DNA of 48,462 nt from the NCBI GenBank assembly GCA_903824295.1, contig CAIJWE010000056.1, forward strand, positions 1 through 48,462. The letters run 5' to 3'. This document shows, piece by piece, positions 16,325-24,367 of the stretch; the stretch's first letter is position 1; each line of letters begins with the position of its first letter. Under the pieces are notes generated by a model. That model was given only the letters and a program-made list of their open reading frames with translations, had not been told where the DNA came from and did no database searches. Source of the stretch: an uncultured Chlorobiaceae bacterium. Its GTDB lineage: Bacteria; Bacteroidota; Chlorobiia; Chlorobiales; Chlorobiaceae. The translations under genes and the position numbers were made by a program.

Positions 16325-16915
16325 TTACGAATAACGTTCTTTGCTGATTATATATTTAGCATTCTTGATATCCCTGATACTGATATTATCTCCCTTTTCA
16401 AGTAATGATTCAAGATATGCCATAACCTCTTTGTGTATTTCCTGAAAATCTGTCAATATTTTTATAACCGTCTCTTTTCTTTTTTCCTGTATTTCCGCAA
16501 TTTGAGCCAGTTCTTCTTTCAGCAAAGTATTTTTATCTGGCGAATCCGTTGCACCATAATCGGAAATATTTACTATTATATTTTTTAATGACTGGGTAAA
16601 ATCTTTCTGGTCCTCTATGAAGGCAATAAAATTGTTTTTTGCATTGCGCTCTTTCTCATCAAGTAAACTATAGATATCACCCATGATGATATTATAATCT
16701 TTTTTTCGCAACGACTCTTTTTTAGCCAGTGCTTCACAGAGTTTTGAGCTCACATCATTCCGCCTCTCCTTCAGATATTCCAGGGAATGTTCAACACTGT
16801 CAACCAGAAAATGACACGACTCTTTAATATTCTCGGAACTCTGGAACGCATTCTGAATTTTTTTTATTCTGACATTTTCCGAGTCACCGATATCTTCAGA
16901 AACAATCTTTTGCAT
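16325..16915 (-). CDS. coiled-coil protein of unknown function following gvpA
   Basis: A 196-aa charged helical protein, first gene after the gvpA pair. The segments KERNAKNNFIAFIEDQKDFT and KRKETVIKILTDFQEIHKEV look like two copies of one helical unit (basic pair, hydrophobic run, F-x-E-x-x-K). They end in LKNII and LESLL respectively. The ATG at 16915 is preferred because AGGAG lies 8 nt upstream; a longer frame opens at 16939. It could be a shell-associated or assembly protein. No enzyme motif is visible and I do not recognise the family. Confidence 0.72.
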   Translation of the reverse strand: MQKIVSEDIGDSENVRIKKIQNAFQSSENIKESCHFLVDSVEHSLEYLKERRNDVSSKLCEALAKKESLRKKDYNIIMGDIYSLLDEKERNAKNNFIAFIEDQKDFTQSLKNIIVNISDYGATDSPDKNTLLKEELAQIAEIQEKRKETVIKILTDFQEIHKEVMAYLESLLEKGDNISIRDIKNAKYIISKERYS

Positions 16916-17117
16916 ATCTATTTCTCCTCTGATATCCATCTCGACCTTATGTTATATGCAGTTTTAAACACCAACAATACAAAACATTCACCATGCATCA
17001 CCACCAACGTTTTTTTTCTTTTTTTACGGTATAAATGAGTTCTTGGTAAATCATGCTCACAAGTTATTATAGCCGGAGGACGCTTTAGCAAGAACAATCA
17101 TTAAACTGCCAGCACCC

Positions 17118-17324
17118 TTACGCTGCCTTTGCAGTCAGGCCGATTGCTTCAGCATATTTCAGGTAGGTCTCTACAGAGGCAACTACGACACGTGCTTCGA
17201 TAGCAAGAAGCTCGATACCGACAAGTGATACCCTTACCCATGCATCAACAACAACACCCTTATCAAGAATACGGTCAATAACCTCGACGAGGCTTGATGA
17301 ACCAATCGTTTTTTCTACTGCCAT
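17118..17324 (-). CDS. gvpA: gas vesicle structural protein GvpA (copy 2)
   Basis: The 68-aa major shell protein. The sequence has the invariant GvpA core: [20 protein letters not shown], then [20 protein letters not shown] and [14 protein letters not shown]. GvpA subunits stack into the gas-permeable ribs of the vesicle. The protein is identical to copy 1, and the DNA differs at only a few silent sites. GGAG 9 nt before the ATG is conserved in both copies. It lies 57 bp downstream of copy 1 and is probably co-transcribed with it from the sigma54 promoter. Confidence 0.97.
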   Translation of the reverse strand: MAVEKTIGSSSLVEVIDRILDKGVVVDAWVRVSLVGIELLAIEARVVVASVETYLKYAEAIGLTAKAA

Positions 17325-17381
17325 GATAAATCTCCAGTTGTTCGTTTTAGAAATAGGAACTCTTCAGTGTACCGAATCTGC

Positions 17382-17588
17382 TTATGCTGCTTTTGCGGTC
17401 AGGCCGATTGCTTCAGCATATTTCAGGTAGGTCTCTACAGAGGCAACTACGACACGTGCTTCAATAGCAAGAAGCTCGATACCGACAAGCGATACCCTTA
17501 CCCATGCATCAACAACAACACCCTTATCAAGAATACGGTCAATAACCTCGACGAGGCTTGATGAACCAATCGTTTTCTCTACTGCCAT
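17382..17588 (-). CDS. gvpA: gas vesicle structural protein GvpA (copy 1)
   Basis: The first gene of the gvp run, 68 aa, identical in protein sequence to copy 2. It has the conserved beta-turn-beta core ([20 protein letters not shown]) flanked by two helices. The frame is open upstream to 17699, but the ATG at 17588 gives the family N-terminus [12 protein letters not shown] and has CTGGAGATTTATC before it. The sigma54 promoter lies about 80 bp upstream, giving a leader of about 66 nt. Confidence 0.97.
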   Translation of the reverse strand: MAVEKTIGSSSLVEVIDRILDKGVVVDAWVRVSLVGIELLAIEARVVVASVETYLKYAEAIGLTAKAA

Positions 17589-17664
17589 GATAAATCTCCA
17601 GTTATTTGTTGCTTCAAATTCCGTCTTGTAAAGAGAGGGACGGTCTGCCTCACCAAATAAGAGT

Positions 17665-17680
17665 AGCATATAGTGTGCCA
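17665..17680 (-). promoter_or_regulatory. sigma54 (-24/-12) promoter of the gas-vesicle operon
   Basis: On the minus strand the sequence TGGCACACTATATGCT matches the sigma54 consensus TGGCAC-N5-TTGC with one mismatch in the -12 box (ATGC for TTGC). The essential GG (17679-17678) and GC (17667-17666) are exactly 10 bp apart. Transcription would start near 17654, about 66 nt before gvpA copy 1. The NtrC-type regulator at 3003 with its GAFTGA loop is the obvious activator. Confidence 0.88.
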
Positions 17681-17786
17681 ATGTAGCTGAACGCACCAAT
17701 ACACTCCGGATTATTTCCGCTAAAACATTTTATTAAATAGTGATATATGATTTATTATTTTTTATTCAACTGACTGTCCGCAATAA

Positions 17787-17811
17787 CAAACAGCCTCAAT
17801 GAGGCTGTTTG
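17787..17811. terminator. palindrome between alkD and the gvpA promoter
   Basis: An 11-bp perfect inverted repeat (CAAACAGCCTC / GAGGCTGTTTG) with a 3-nt loop lies 69 bp after the alkD stop. It can terminate alkD on the minus strand, although only TTATT follows. It is also centred about 145 bp upstream of the inferred gvpA start site, where activator sites of sigma54 promoters often lie. Confidence 0.6.
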
Positions 17812-17825
17812 TTTCGGCAGAGATC

Positions 17826-17839
17826 CGCACAGTTGTGCG
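17826..17839. promoter_or_regulatory. possible enhancer dyad for the NtrC-type activator
   Basis: CGCACA-GT-TGTGCG is a 14-bp dyad about 172-185 bp upstream of the inferred gvpA transcription start. Fis-type helix-turn-helix regulators bind dyads of this size upstream of sigma54 promoters. It has no second copy that I could find, so the assignment rests on position and symmetry only. Confidence 0.35.
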
Positions 17840-17879
17840 ACTTGCTGTTCGCTATTCGCTTCACCCTCTCAACCCGCCC

Positions 17880-18590
17880 CTACAACTCGCCTTTCAAAAA
17901 GCTCTGCCTCCGTTCTTCAGGAAATCGCTCAATGGCATATCGAAGCATGACCCTTGGCATCCGCCGGTAATGCTGCAACAAAAAAATCTCCAGAGCCGCC
18001 AGGTTACGTTTGCCAACTTCCCTGAGCATCCAGCCAACAGCTTTATGAATCAGCTCTTCATTGTCCTGAAGCAAGTTTTCGGCAAGGACAAGGGTATCAT
18101 GAAACTCTCGGCGACGAATAAAATGAAACGTTGACGTGATGGCTATCCTTCGATCCCAGAGAGTTTTCGACCCGGCAAGCAGGTAAAGGGGTTTTCGTGA
18201 ACGATGGAGCAAAAAACTCCCGACGATATGCTCTGCGGAGAGATCAACCAGATCCCAATTATTGATAAAGCGGGTATTTGCAAGATAGAGATGGTAGATC
18301 TGCTCCCTCATCAAGTCATCGCCTCCGGCAAAACGACGCATAAGCATCAAAAGGGCAAGCAGGCGGTCTTCATGAAAGGGGGAGGCAAGCAGCAGGATAA
18401 CCTCCGGCAAAGGCGTATCATCAAGGGTACGGGAGAGCTTTCTCAGCACCGGAACACGAATGCCGCGAAAACGATCGCCCTCACCATACTCTCCGGGGCC
18501 GGTTTTAAAAAACCTCTGTGCAAAAAGTGCTGCCCCGGGATTTGAGAGCGATTCAAGATTTTTAACAATCATGGCAATGGTAACGCTCAT
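17880..18590 (-). CDS. AlkD-like DNA alkylation repair protein
   Basis: A 236-aa HEAT-like repeat protein of the AlkD family, which are DNA glycosylases that excise N3- and N7-alkylated purines. Visible family features are FFKTGPGEYGEGDRFRGIRV near the N-terminus, then RFINNWDLVDLSAEHIVG. The helix W-x-R-R-I-A (LWDRRIAITSTFHFI) and HKAVGWMLREVGKR follow. In AlkD the conserved Trp and Asp residues contact the lesion; the NWDLVD and AVGWMLREVG motifs supply these here. It precedes the gvp promoter region and is not expected to belong to gas-vesicle function. Confidence 0.9.
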   Translation of the reverse strand: MSVTIAMIVKNLESLSNPGAALFAQRFFKTGPGEYGEGDRFRGIRVPVLRKLSRTLDDTPLPEVILLLASPFHEDRLLALLMLMRRFAGGDDLMREQIYHLYLANTRFINNWDLVDLSAEHIVGSFLLHRSRKPLYLLAGSKTLWDRRIAITSTFHFIRRREFHDTLVLAENLLQDNEELIHKAVGWMLREVGKRNLAALEIFLLQHYRRMPRVMLRYAIERFPEERRQSFLKGEL

Positions 18591-18653
18591 GAACTCAAAC
18601 TGCCCCCAATAATTAAAATCAGAAATACGCGAAAAACAATAAAACGCGGAAAT

Positions 18654-20546
18654 TTACGACTGTTCAGCAAGTTGACTCCACCTGGTCATCTCCTTTTCAA
18701 GCTGCTGCTGAAGCCCGTGAAGCTCTGCACCAAGTTGCTGCTGCAACCCGAAATCACTGCCGGCCGTCGCAAGGCGTCCTGCGATTTCCGACTGACGACT
18801 TTCAGCCTCATGAATAGAGCGCTCAAGCAACTCCAGTTCACGCCTCTCTTTGCTGGTGAGCTTCCCCTGCTTTAACGATGGTGCCGCGACGGGTTTTGGC
18901 GCCTCAGTCACTTTTTTTGCCGGTTTTTTTTCACCCTTCGTTCCGTCAGAAGCTTTCAGGTCAAGATAAACAGTATAGTTTCCGGGATACCGACGGATGA
19001 GACCATTCTCCTCAAAGGCAAAAATATACTCAACCGTACGATCAAGAAAATAGCGGTCGTGACTGACCACCAGAAGGCAACCCTTATAGGTATCAAGATA
19101 GTCCTCAAGCACACGAAGCGTTGGAATATCCAGATCGTTGGTAGGTTCGTCAAGCAGGAGAACATTGGGCGCATCAATCAGTTGTTTGAGCAGATAAAGC
19201 CTCCGGCGCTCACCTCCTGAAAGAGTCTTGATATAACTATACTGTGTAGAGGGTGCAAAGAGGAAGCGCTCGAGCATTTTTGAAGCAGAAAAGACCATGC
19301 CATCCTTCGTCTTGATCTGCTCGGCATGTTCCTGAATGTATTCTATAACCCGCTTGGAGTCGTCCAGTCCCCGGCTTTGCTGATCGTAATAACCAATGTT
19401 CACCGTCTTGCCAAGATCAATATGGCCGCTGTCCGGCTTGACACGCCCGGTAATCATATCAAAAAGGGTAGTTTTTCCCGAACCGTTTGGCCCGATAATA
19501 CCAATACGATCACCCTTCTGCAGATGGTACTCGAACGACTGCAAGAGCAACTTGTCACCGTATGATTTCGAAACCTGATGGAACTCAATAATTTTATCGC
19601 CCAGCCTTCCCGAACCAAAACCTATCTCAAGCTCCTTCGCCTTCTCCTTTTTGGGAGCATAAACCAGACTTTCAGCCCGCAGCATCCGGGCCTTCTGCTT
19701 CGTCGTCCGTGCCTTACACCCGCCCCGCATCCAGTCAAGCTCCTGACGAACCAGGGCGGATCGCTTACGGTCATCACGTATCGCCTGCTCTTCCTGCTCA
19801 GCCTTTTGTACAAGATAGCTCGAATAGCCTCCCGTATAGGTTACTGCCGTCCGGCCATCCATCTCAATCATGCGCGTAGCCACACGGTCGAGGAAATAAC
19901 GGTCATGCGTAATGAGCAGCACCGCACCCTGATATCGCCTGATATAATTTTCCAGCCACTCAACACTGTCGGCATCAAGATGGTTGGTCGGTTCATCAAG
20001 AATAAGCCCGTCACTCGGCACAACAAGCGCATGAGCCAAAGCTACACGCTTGCGCTGCCCACCCGAAAGCGTGCCCATAAGTGCCGTAAGGTCGTAAAGA
20101 CCAAGTTTACCAAGCACCATCTTGGCATTCGATTCGAGCTCCCACGCTCCGCACACATCAAGCTCATGGGCAAGCCGGCTCATCTTCTCAATTAACGAAG
20201 GATCTTCACTATGCCTCGTTTCAAGCTCCTTGCAAACCAGTTCATACTCATAAATCAGAGCCATGGCTTTATCACTCGACTTCAGAATGGCCTCGAGCAC
20301 CGTATCGTCAGGATTGTAGGGGGAATCCTGCGGCAAATAGGCAATTTTTTTCTGGTTCGCCACCATGACCTTGCCTTTATCAGGGGTTTCAACCCCGGCA
20401 AGGATTTTCAACAGTGTACTCTTTCCACTCCCGTTCGCCCCGATAATACCGATTTTGTCGCGGTCATCAATGCCAAACGAAACGTCCTCAAACAAATGTT
20501 TCAGACCATATTTTTTCTCTAACCCTTCAACCGTTAAAAGCACCAT
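18654..20546 (-). CDS. uup: ABC-F family ATPase, Uup type
   Basis: A 630-aa soluble ABC-F protein with two ATP-binding cassettes and no membrane segments. Cassette 1 has GANGSGKST, LSGGQRKRVALAHALV and LILDEPTNHLD. Cassette 2 has GPNGSGKTT, LSGGERRRLYLLKQL and LLLDEPTNDLD. The linker carries the ABC-F signature YSSYLVQKAEQEE. A Pro/Ala/Lys-rich spacer then leads to a C-terminal antiparallel coiled coil (about 560-630), the Uup DNA-binding tail. ABC-F proteins act on the ribosome or, for Uup, on branched DNA intermediates. The ORF ends 63 bp before alkD. Confidence 0.9.
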   Translation of the reverse strand: MVLLTVEGLEKKYGLKHLFEDVSFGIDDRDKIGIIGANGSGKSTLLKILAGVETPDKGKVMVANQKKIAYLPQDSPYNPDDTVLEAILKSSDKAMALIYEYELVCKELETRHSEDPSLIEKMSRLAHELDVCGAWELESNAKMVLGKLGLYDLTALMGTLSGGQRKRVALAHALVVPSDGLILDEPTNHLDADSVEWLENYIRRYQGAVLLITHDRYFLDRVATRMIEMDGRTAVTYTGGYSSYLVQKAEQEEQAIRDDRKRSALVRQELDWMRGGCKARTTKQKARMLRAESLVYAPKKEKAKELEIGFGSGRLGDKIIEFHQVSKSYGDKLLLQSFEYHLQKGDRIGIIGPNGSGKTTLFDMITGRVKPDSGHIDLGKTVNIGYYDQQSRGLDDSKRVIEYIQEHAEQIKTKDGMVFSASKMLERFLFAPSTQYSYIKTLSGGERRRLYLLKQLIDAPNVLLLDEPTNDLDIPTLRVLEDYLDTYKGCLLVVSHDRYFLDRTVEYIFAFEENGLIRRYPGNYTVYLDLKASDGTKGEKKPAKKVTEAPKPVAAPSLKQGKLTSKERRELELLERSIHEAESRQSEIAGRLATAGSDFGLQQQLGAELHGLQQQLEKEMTRWSQLAEQS

Positions 20547-20829
20547 ACCTCGTCCATTCCTTATACTTATATTCGTTCATTACCTTAATGGCCATGCAAA
20601 AGAGGGGAATATAACCATTGCACTGAGTTTTGCAGCCATCTCATTGCGCGGTTTTTACCGGACAACTAACGCCATGAACACAAAACAAAGGCATTTAAAA
20701 CCAAATAAAAGAGCCATTTTTTTGTTTCCTGTTTTCCATTTTTATTTATAGACTATGCAGCATCAGAAATAACACGCAGAACTTCCCCTGCATAACTGGC
20801 TGAAACAGCCCATAAAGAGTGAACTTCAA

Positions 20830-21390
20830 ATGAGTGAATTGGATGAGTTAGTGGCATGGAGCGATTTAGCCGTGCCAGAAGTGTTGCATCAGTTACCACA
20901 CCAGCAGCAAAAGGAAGTGGTCTGTTGGGTAAAAAACCTTGTCAACCATAATACCGAGGGGCTTGACGATCTCTACAACGCCATAAGCATGATCGTCAAG
21001 TATATTCCCCATTTCATGGTCATTCCGCTCATGGTAGAGCACATCCGTCCACAGATTGCCGCAGGAGTATGCATTAAGATGGGAGTTGATCAAGCCACCG
21101 GATATGCCAACGACCTCCCGCTGGAATATTTCAGCAAGGTTTCCAAGCATCTCGACGCCTTGATGATGGCACAGATTCTCGAAAAAATGAAAAAAAACAC
21201 GGTTGAAAAGTTTATCCACTACGAACTCAAACAACACCAGACACGAGTACTTGACATTGCCGAACATCTTGACCAGCGTATCCTTGAAATCGTGGCAAAG
21301 CTTGTCAAGCTACCTGAACCGGCAAACGATCATGCCAAAAACCCTCACCGAACAATTATCGAAAAAATCCGGGCAATACAGGTGATATAA
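20830..21390 (+). CDS. hypothetical helical protein
   Basis: A 186-aa soluble protein that I do not recognise. It looks all-helical: EVLHQLPHQQQKEVVCWVKNL, a moderately hydrophobic central part (MIVKYIPHFMVIPLMVEHIR), then VDQATGYANDLPLEYFSKVS and a long amphipathic C-terminal helix region. VPEVLHQLPH and YANDLPLEYFSKV recall scaffold or PAS-associated helical regions but no known domain. It is alone on the plus strand, convergent with the histidine kinase. Codon use looks like the housekeeping genes rather than the A+T-rich island. Confidence 0.7.
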   Translation: MSELDELVAWSDLAVPEVLHQLPHQQQKEVVCWVKNLVNHNTEGLDDLYNAISMIVKYIPHFMVIPLMVEHIRPQIAAGVCIKMGVDQATGYANDLPLEYFSKVSKHLDALMMAQILEKMKKNTVEKFIHYELKQHQTRVLDIAEHLDQRILEIVAKLVKLPEPANDHAKNPHRTIIEKIRAIQVI

Positions 21391-21506
21391 AAAAAAGATG
21401 GAGATGCCGGCATTGAGCAGAATAAAAAACAACACCGTCGCATGAAAGCCAAAACAACTTGAACAATCCGTTGTAAAAAAAGAGATTCACATGCTGATCG
21501 CACGTT

Positions 21507-23546
21507 TCAACTCGATAACCGGGAGGGTTCCTCAAACAGAGAATCAACAATCGGGAATACCCTCGAAGGCAACCCTATGGTAATGACCGTACCTCCTCCA
21601 TCCGGACACTCTATAGAAATCGTTCCGCTATGTTTATTTATAACAATGTCATAACAGATACTTAACCCAAGACCCATGCCTTCTCCTGGTTCCTTGGTAC
21701 TGAAAAACGGGTTAAAAACCGTGTTTCTGATTTTCTCCGGTATGCCATGTCCGTCATCTGCAATTGAACAAAAAACATGCTTACCATCAAACCAGGTGTG
21801 CATGGTGATTTTACCGTGAGAACTCCGATTTTGTGATTTGATCGAATGTGCACTATTGATAATCAGGTTAAGAAAAACCTGACTTATCTGCCCGGGATTA
21901 CAGTATATCCCGGGCAGCACCTCATCAAGATTGGTTTCAATCACGGCACAGTCGCTATATTCATGATGCGCAAGAATGAGCGTATCACGGATTCCCTGGT
22001 TGATATCAAAAGAAACCCGTTCATCAGGAGCATGACTCATGGAGAAACTCCTCATGCTGTTGATAATGGTTGTCATGCGCTCGAAGCCATTGTGCGACAC
22101 GGAAAAAATCATCGGAATATCATCAAGCAGCATATCAATATCAATTTCCGCCTCCATTCGACGAAGCTTCTGCAGCTCTGTGACGTGGGCATTTGTTGCC
22201 TCAATTTTTCCTGTAATTTTCCGGTACTCGTTGACAAGCAACAGCAGATCCTCAAAATACTCCTTCTGGGTAGCAAAGTTGATCTTGATAAAATTGAGCG
22301 GATTATTCAGCTCATGGGCAATTCCTGCAGCAAGCTGGCCGATCGATGCCAGTTTTTCCTGCTGGATCACCTGCTGATGCATCATTTCAAGCTCTCTGGT
22401 ACGCTCTGCAATACGCTCTTCGAGTGTCTGGTTAAGCTGAAAGAGATGTTGCTCGGCCAGCTTGCGTTCAGTAATATTGGTACGGGTGCCGATAATCCGG
22501 TAAATACGACCAAAATCATTGCGAACCGGGTTCAGAACCGTTTCCCACCAGCCCTCTTTGCCCATAAACGGCACACTCTCTTCAAATTGTATGGAACAGC
22601 CGCGACGAACACAGGCATCGTAGTTGCCGATAAACTTTTCGGCAATTTGGGTACAAAACAGCTTCTCAGGTGTTGCTCCGACAACCTCCTTATTAGTGAT
22701 TCCTGTCAGTTTTTCATGAACCCGATTATGGCTCTTATACTGATAGGAGCCGTCAGGCAAAACGTCAACAACAAAAATGGCATGATTGACCTCCTCATAG
22801 ATACTTTTGAGAAATTGCCCGTTTTCCAGCAACTCCCGCTCATATTGTTTATGAAAATTTTCATTGAACCTGCGTTCCGTAATATCGCGAATCAACCCCA
22901 TCATGCCCGATGAATCCTGATCCTGATAATAGTGGATATGAGCTTCTCCCAAAAAAGAGGATCCGTTTTTTTTCATGAACCTGAACTCAATAATCTGATC
23001 AGTCAATTGATCCTGCAAGGTGTTTCTGAAAGTGAGAAGAGCTCCGGGAATTTCTTCTTCAACAAGATATTCAGTGAAGAGGTGCCCGAGAACCTCATAA
23101 GGCTTATAACCAAAAATCTTCTCAATCAGCGGTGAAACATAGGTCAGTATTCCTGTAATGTCGGTAACAAAAACCATCTCCGCCATCTGTTCCGTAATCG
23201 TACGAAACTTCCGTTCACTCTCGCGCAGTGCTATTTCAGCGAGCTTGCTCTCGGCGACATCAAAAAGAATAACATCAAGAAACTCCTTTCCCGCAATCTC
23301 GACCTTACTGGTGAAGGCCTCCACATCACACACAGAACCATCCGAGCGGCGATGGCGACAGAGAAACCTGTTTTGCTTTCTTGACCGGCTCTTTTCAAGA
23401 TTTTTGCGGATCTCATCAACTGAGAGTGTATTTATCTGGCTGATATTCATCTTCCGGAGCTCCTCAATAGACCATCCATAAAAGCTTGCGGCCGCACGAT
23501 TGGCATCAACGATATTGGCCGTATCAGGATCAATAATCAGCATCAC
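21507..23546 (-). CDS. multi-PAS sensor histidine kinase
   Basis: A 679-aa cytoplasmic histidine kinase with three PAS domains: about 1-110 (SFYGWSIEELRKMN), 118-235 (MVFVTDITGILTYVSPLI) and 255-370. A HisKA-type dimerisation helix follows with the phospho-acceptor His in GQLAAGIAHELNNPLNF. The HATPase domain shows N (LNLIINSAHSI), G1 (DDGHGIP), F (FNPFFSTK) and G2 (GMGLGLSI) boxes. There are no transmembrane segments. The first codon found is a GTG at 23546 inside the first PAS domain, and the reading frame continues upstream (see the separate entry). No response regulator adjoins it; the orphan regulator at 3003 is a possible but unproven partner. Confidence 0.88.
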   Translation of the reverse strand: MMLIIDPDTANIVDANRAAASFYGWSIEELRKMNISQINTLSVDEIRKNLEKSRSRKQNRFLCRHRRSDGSVCDVEAFTSKVEIAGKEFLDVILFDVAESKLAEIALRESERKFRTITEQMAEMVFVTDITGILTYVSPLIEKIFGYKPYEVLGHLFTEYLVEEEIPGALLTFRNTLQDQLTDQIIEFRFMKKNGSSFLGEAHIHYYQDQDSSGMMGLIRDITERRFNENFHKQYERELLENGQFLKSIYEEVNHAIFVVDVLPDGSYQYKSHNRVHEKLTGITNKEVVGATPEKLFCTQIAEKFIGNYDACVRRGCSIQFEESVPFMGKEGWWETVLNPVRNDFGRIYRIIGTRTNITERKLAEQHLFQLNQTLEERIAERTRELEMMHQQVIQQEKLASIGQLAAGIAHELNNPLNFIKINFATQKEYFEDLLLLVNEYRKITGKIEATNAHVTELQKLRRMEAEIDIDMLLDDIPMIFSVSHNGFERMTTIINSMRSFSMSHAPDERVSFDINQGIRDTLILAHHEYSDCAVIETNLDEVLPGIYCNPGQISQVFLNLIINSAHSIKSQNRSSHGKITMHTWFDGKHVFCSIADDGHGIPEKIRNTVFNPFFSTKEPGEGMGLGLSICYDIVINKHSGTISIECPDGGGTVITIGLPSRVFPIVDSLFEEPSRLSS

Positions 23547-23705
23547 GGCAGAATGATCTTCGAAAAGTTTCCTGAACTTTTCCTCGTTTTCACACAGGAG
23601 TTTATCCTGGTGAAAGGAGGCTGCCAGATTTTCCTCATTCTCTTTCAGCAGTGCTTTCAGGTGGGAATTTTCCTGCTGTAACAGTAATAATTTTGGTTGT
23701 CCACT
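23547..23705 (-). other. in-frame 5' extension of the histidine kinase without a start codon
   Basis: The frame stays open for 53 codons above 23546, up to a TAG at 23708-23706. It encodes QENSHLKALLKEN, a coiled-coil-like lead-in, and EEKFRKLFEDHSAV, the standard first helix of a PAS domain. This looks like true coding sequence, yet it contains no ATG, GTG or TTG. Either a CTG is used, or the 5' end has been disrupted. Confidence 0.55.
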
Positions 23706-23709
23706 CTAT

Positions 23710-23861
23710 TTAATAGTAATCCTGCATTGCGGCTATCCCATCAAGGAGTTTTACGCCTCTTCCGGTCAGTACCATCGTCCCTCGCCCAGTCTATCACAAA
23801 TGCTATCCAATGCCTTCTTTTCATCATGAACCTGATAGTACGCAATAAAAATCGTTGCCAT
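23710..23861 (-). pseudogene. short frameshifted coding remnant
   Basis: Two overlapping frames look like one broken gene. Frame one runs 23861-23766 (MATIFIAYYQVHDEKK, ending in DRLGEGRWY). Frame two continues around 23775 as MVLTGRGVKLLDGIAAMQDY and stops at 23710. Joined by one base shift they give a plausible 50-residue C-terminus. I do not recognise the family. It lies between the kinase and the cupin gene. Confidence 0.35.
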
Positions 23862-23896
23862 CCCGGGAAAACAATTATCGCCCGTAACCAAGCATA

Positions 23897-24346
23897 TCAA
23901 GGTATAGACGGAACTGCCACAACCTGCTCCTTGATTACATTCGGCACACCAACAGCTCCCGTATAAAAAACCACAAGTTTTGCCGGTACACGGCCGGAAT
24001 TATAGCCGTTATGCAGGGTGTTGATAACCTCAAGAATAGGATCACCTTTTTTGAAAACAAACGTACGGCCACTTTTCAGTTCAACGTTGAGAACCCCTTC
24101 CATGACGTAGGCATAAACCGGCACAGGATGCTTGTGCCAGCCGGTTGAACCCCCTGGAGGAATCGTAACGATAAGGGCCGTTACTTCAGGTTGAGCTGTC
24201 TGAAGATAGAGCAGCGGATCGCCATTGCTTGACGTTGTAGAGGTGATCAGCTTCTTGACCTCAACATTCCGATACTCTTCCCCCTTTGCTGCGCTGTTCA
24301 CCACCAGGAGCAAAATAAACGCGATAACACCCTGAACCATGCTCAT
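23897..24346 (-). CDS. exported cupin-domain protein
   Basis: A 149-aa protein with an N-terminal signal peptide (VQGVIAFILLLVVNSAAKG) and one cupin_2 barrel. The metal-binding motif appears as GWHKHPVPVYAYVMEG, followed by the second cupin motif region DPILEVINTLHNGYN. Exported single cupins of this type often bind metal ions; the substrate is unknown. AGGAG lies 5 nt before an ATG just upstream in another frame, and the gene itself starts at 24346. It is 22 bp after the Cache-like gene, probably in one transcript. Confidence 0.83.
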   Translation of the reverse strand: MSMVQGVIAFILLLVVNSAAKGEEYRNVEVKKLITSTTSSNGDPLLYLQTAQPEVTALIVTIPPGGSTGWHKHPVPVYAYVMEGVLNVELKSGRTFVFKKGDPILEVINTLHNGYNSGRVPAKLVVFYTGAVGVPNVIKEQVVAVPSIP

Positions 24347-24367
24347 ACATTCTCCTCAATAATAGAA

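Larger units (their letters stand above)
17118..17601. repeat. near-identical tandem duplication of gvpA
   Basis: The two units (17118-17337 and 17382-17601) cover the whole coding region plus the ribosome-binding site. By eye they differ at only a few silent positions (for example tcgatagc/tcaatagc, agtgatac/agcgatac). The 57-bp spacer is largely unrelated to the sequence before copy 1. This suggests recent duplication or ongoing gene conversion that keeps gene dosage high for the shell protein. Confidence 0.9.

Noticed and set aside
2570-17640. The 10-nt string AAAGAGAGGA or close matches occur near both ends of the gas-vesicle island (2570-2579 and 17629-17640).
   Set aside because: Too short and purine-simple to be an attachment-site repeat. 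The first lies inside a hairpin at the end of rluD and the second in the gvpA leader; no integrase gene is present.
17382-17699. Longer gvpA reading frame (105 aa) starting at 17699.
   Set aside because: It would begin upstream of the sigma54 promoter and outside the transcript. The family start MAVEKT has a ribosome-binding site.
21846-22913. A 355-aa plus-strand ORF opposite the histidine kinase.
   Set aside because: Its translation has no recognisable domain, and the opposite strand encodes complete PAS, HisKA and HATPase motifs.
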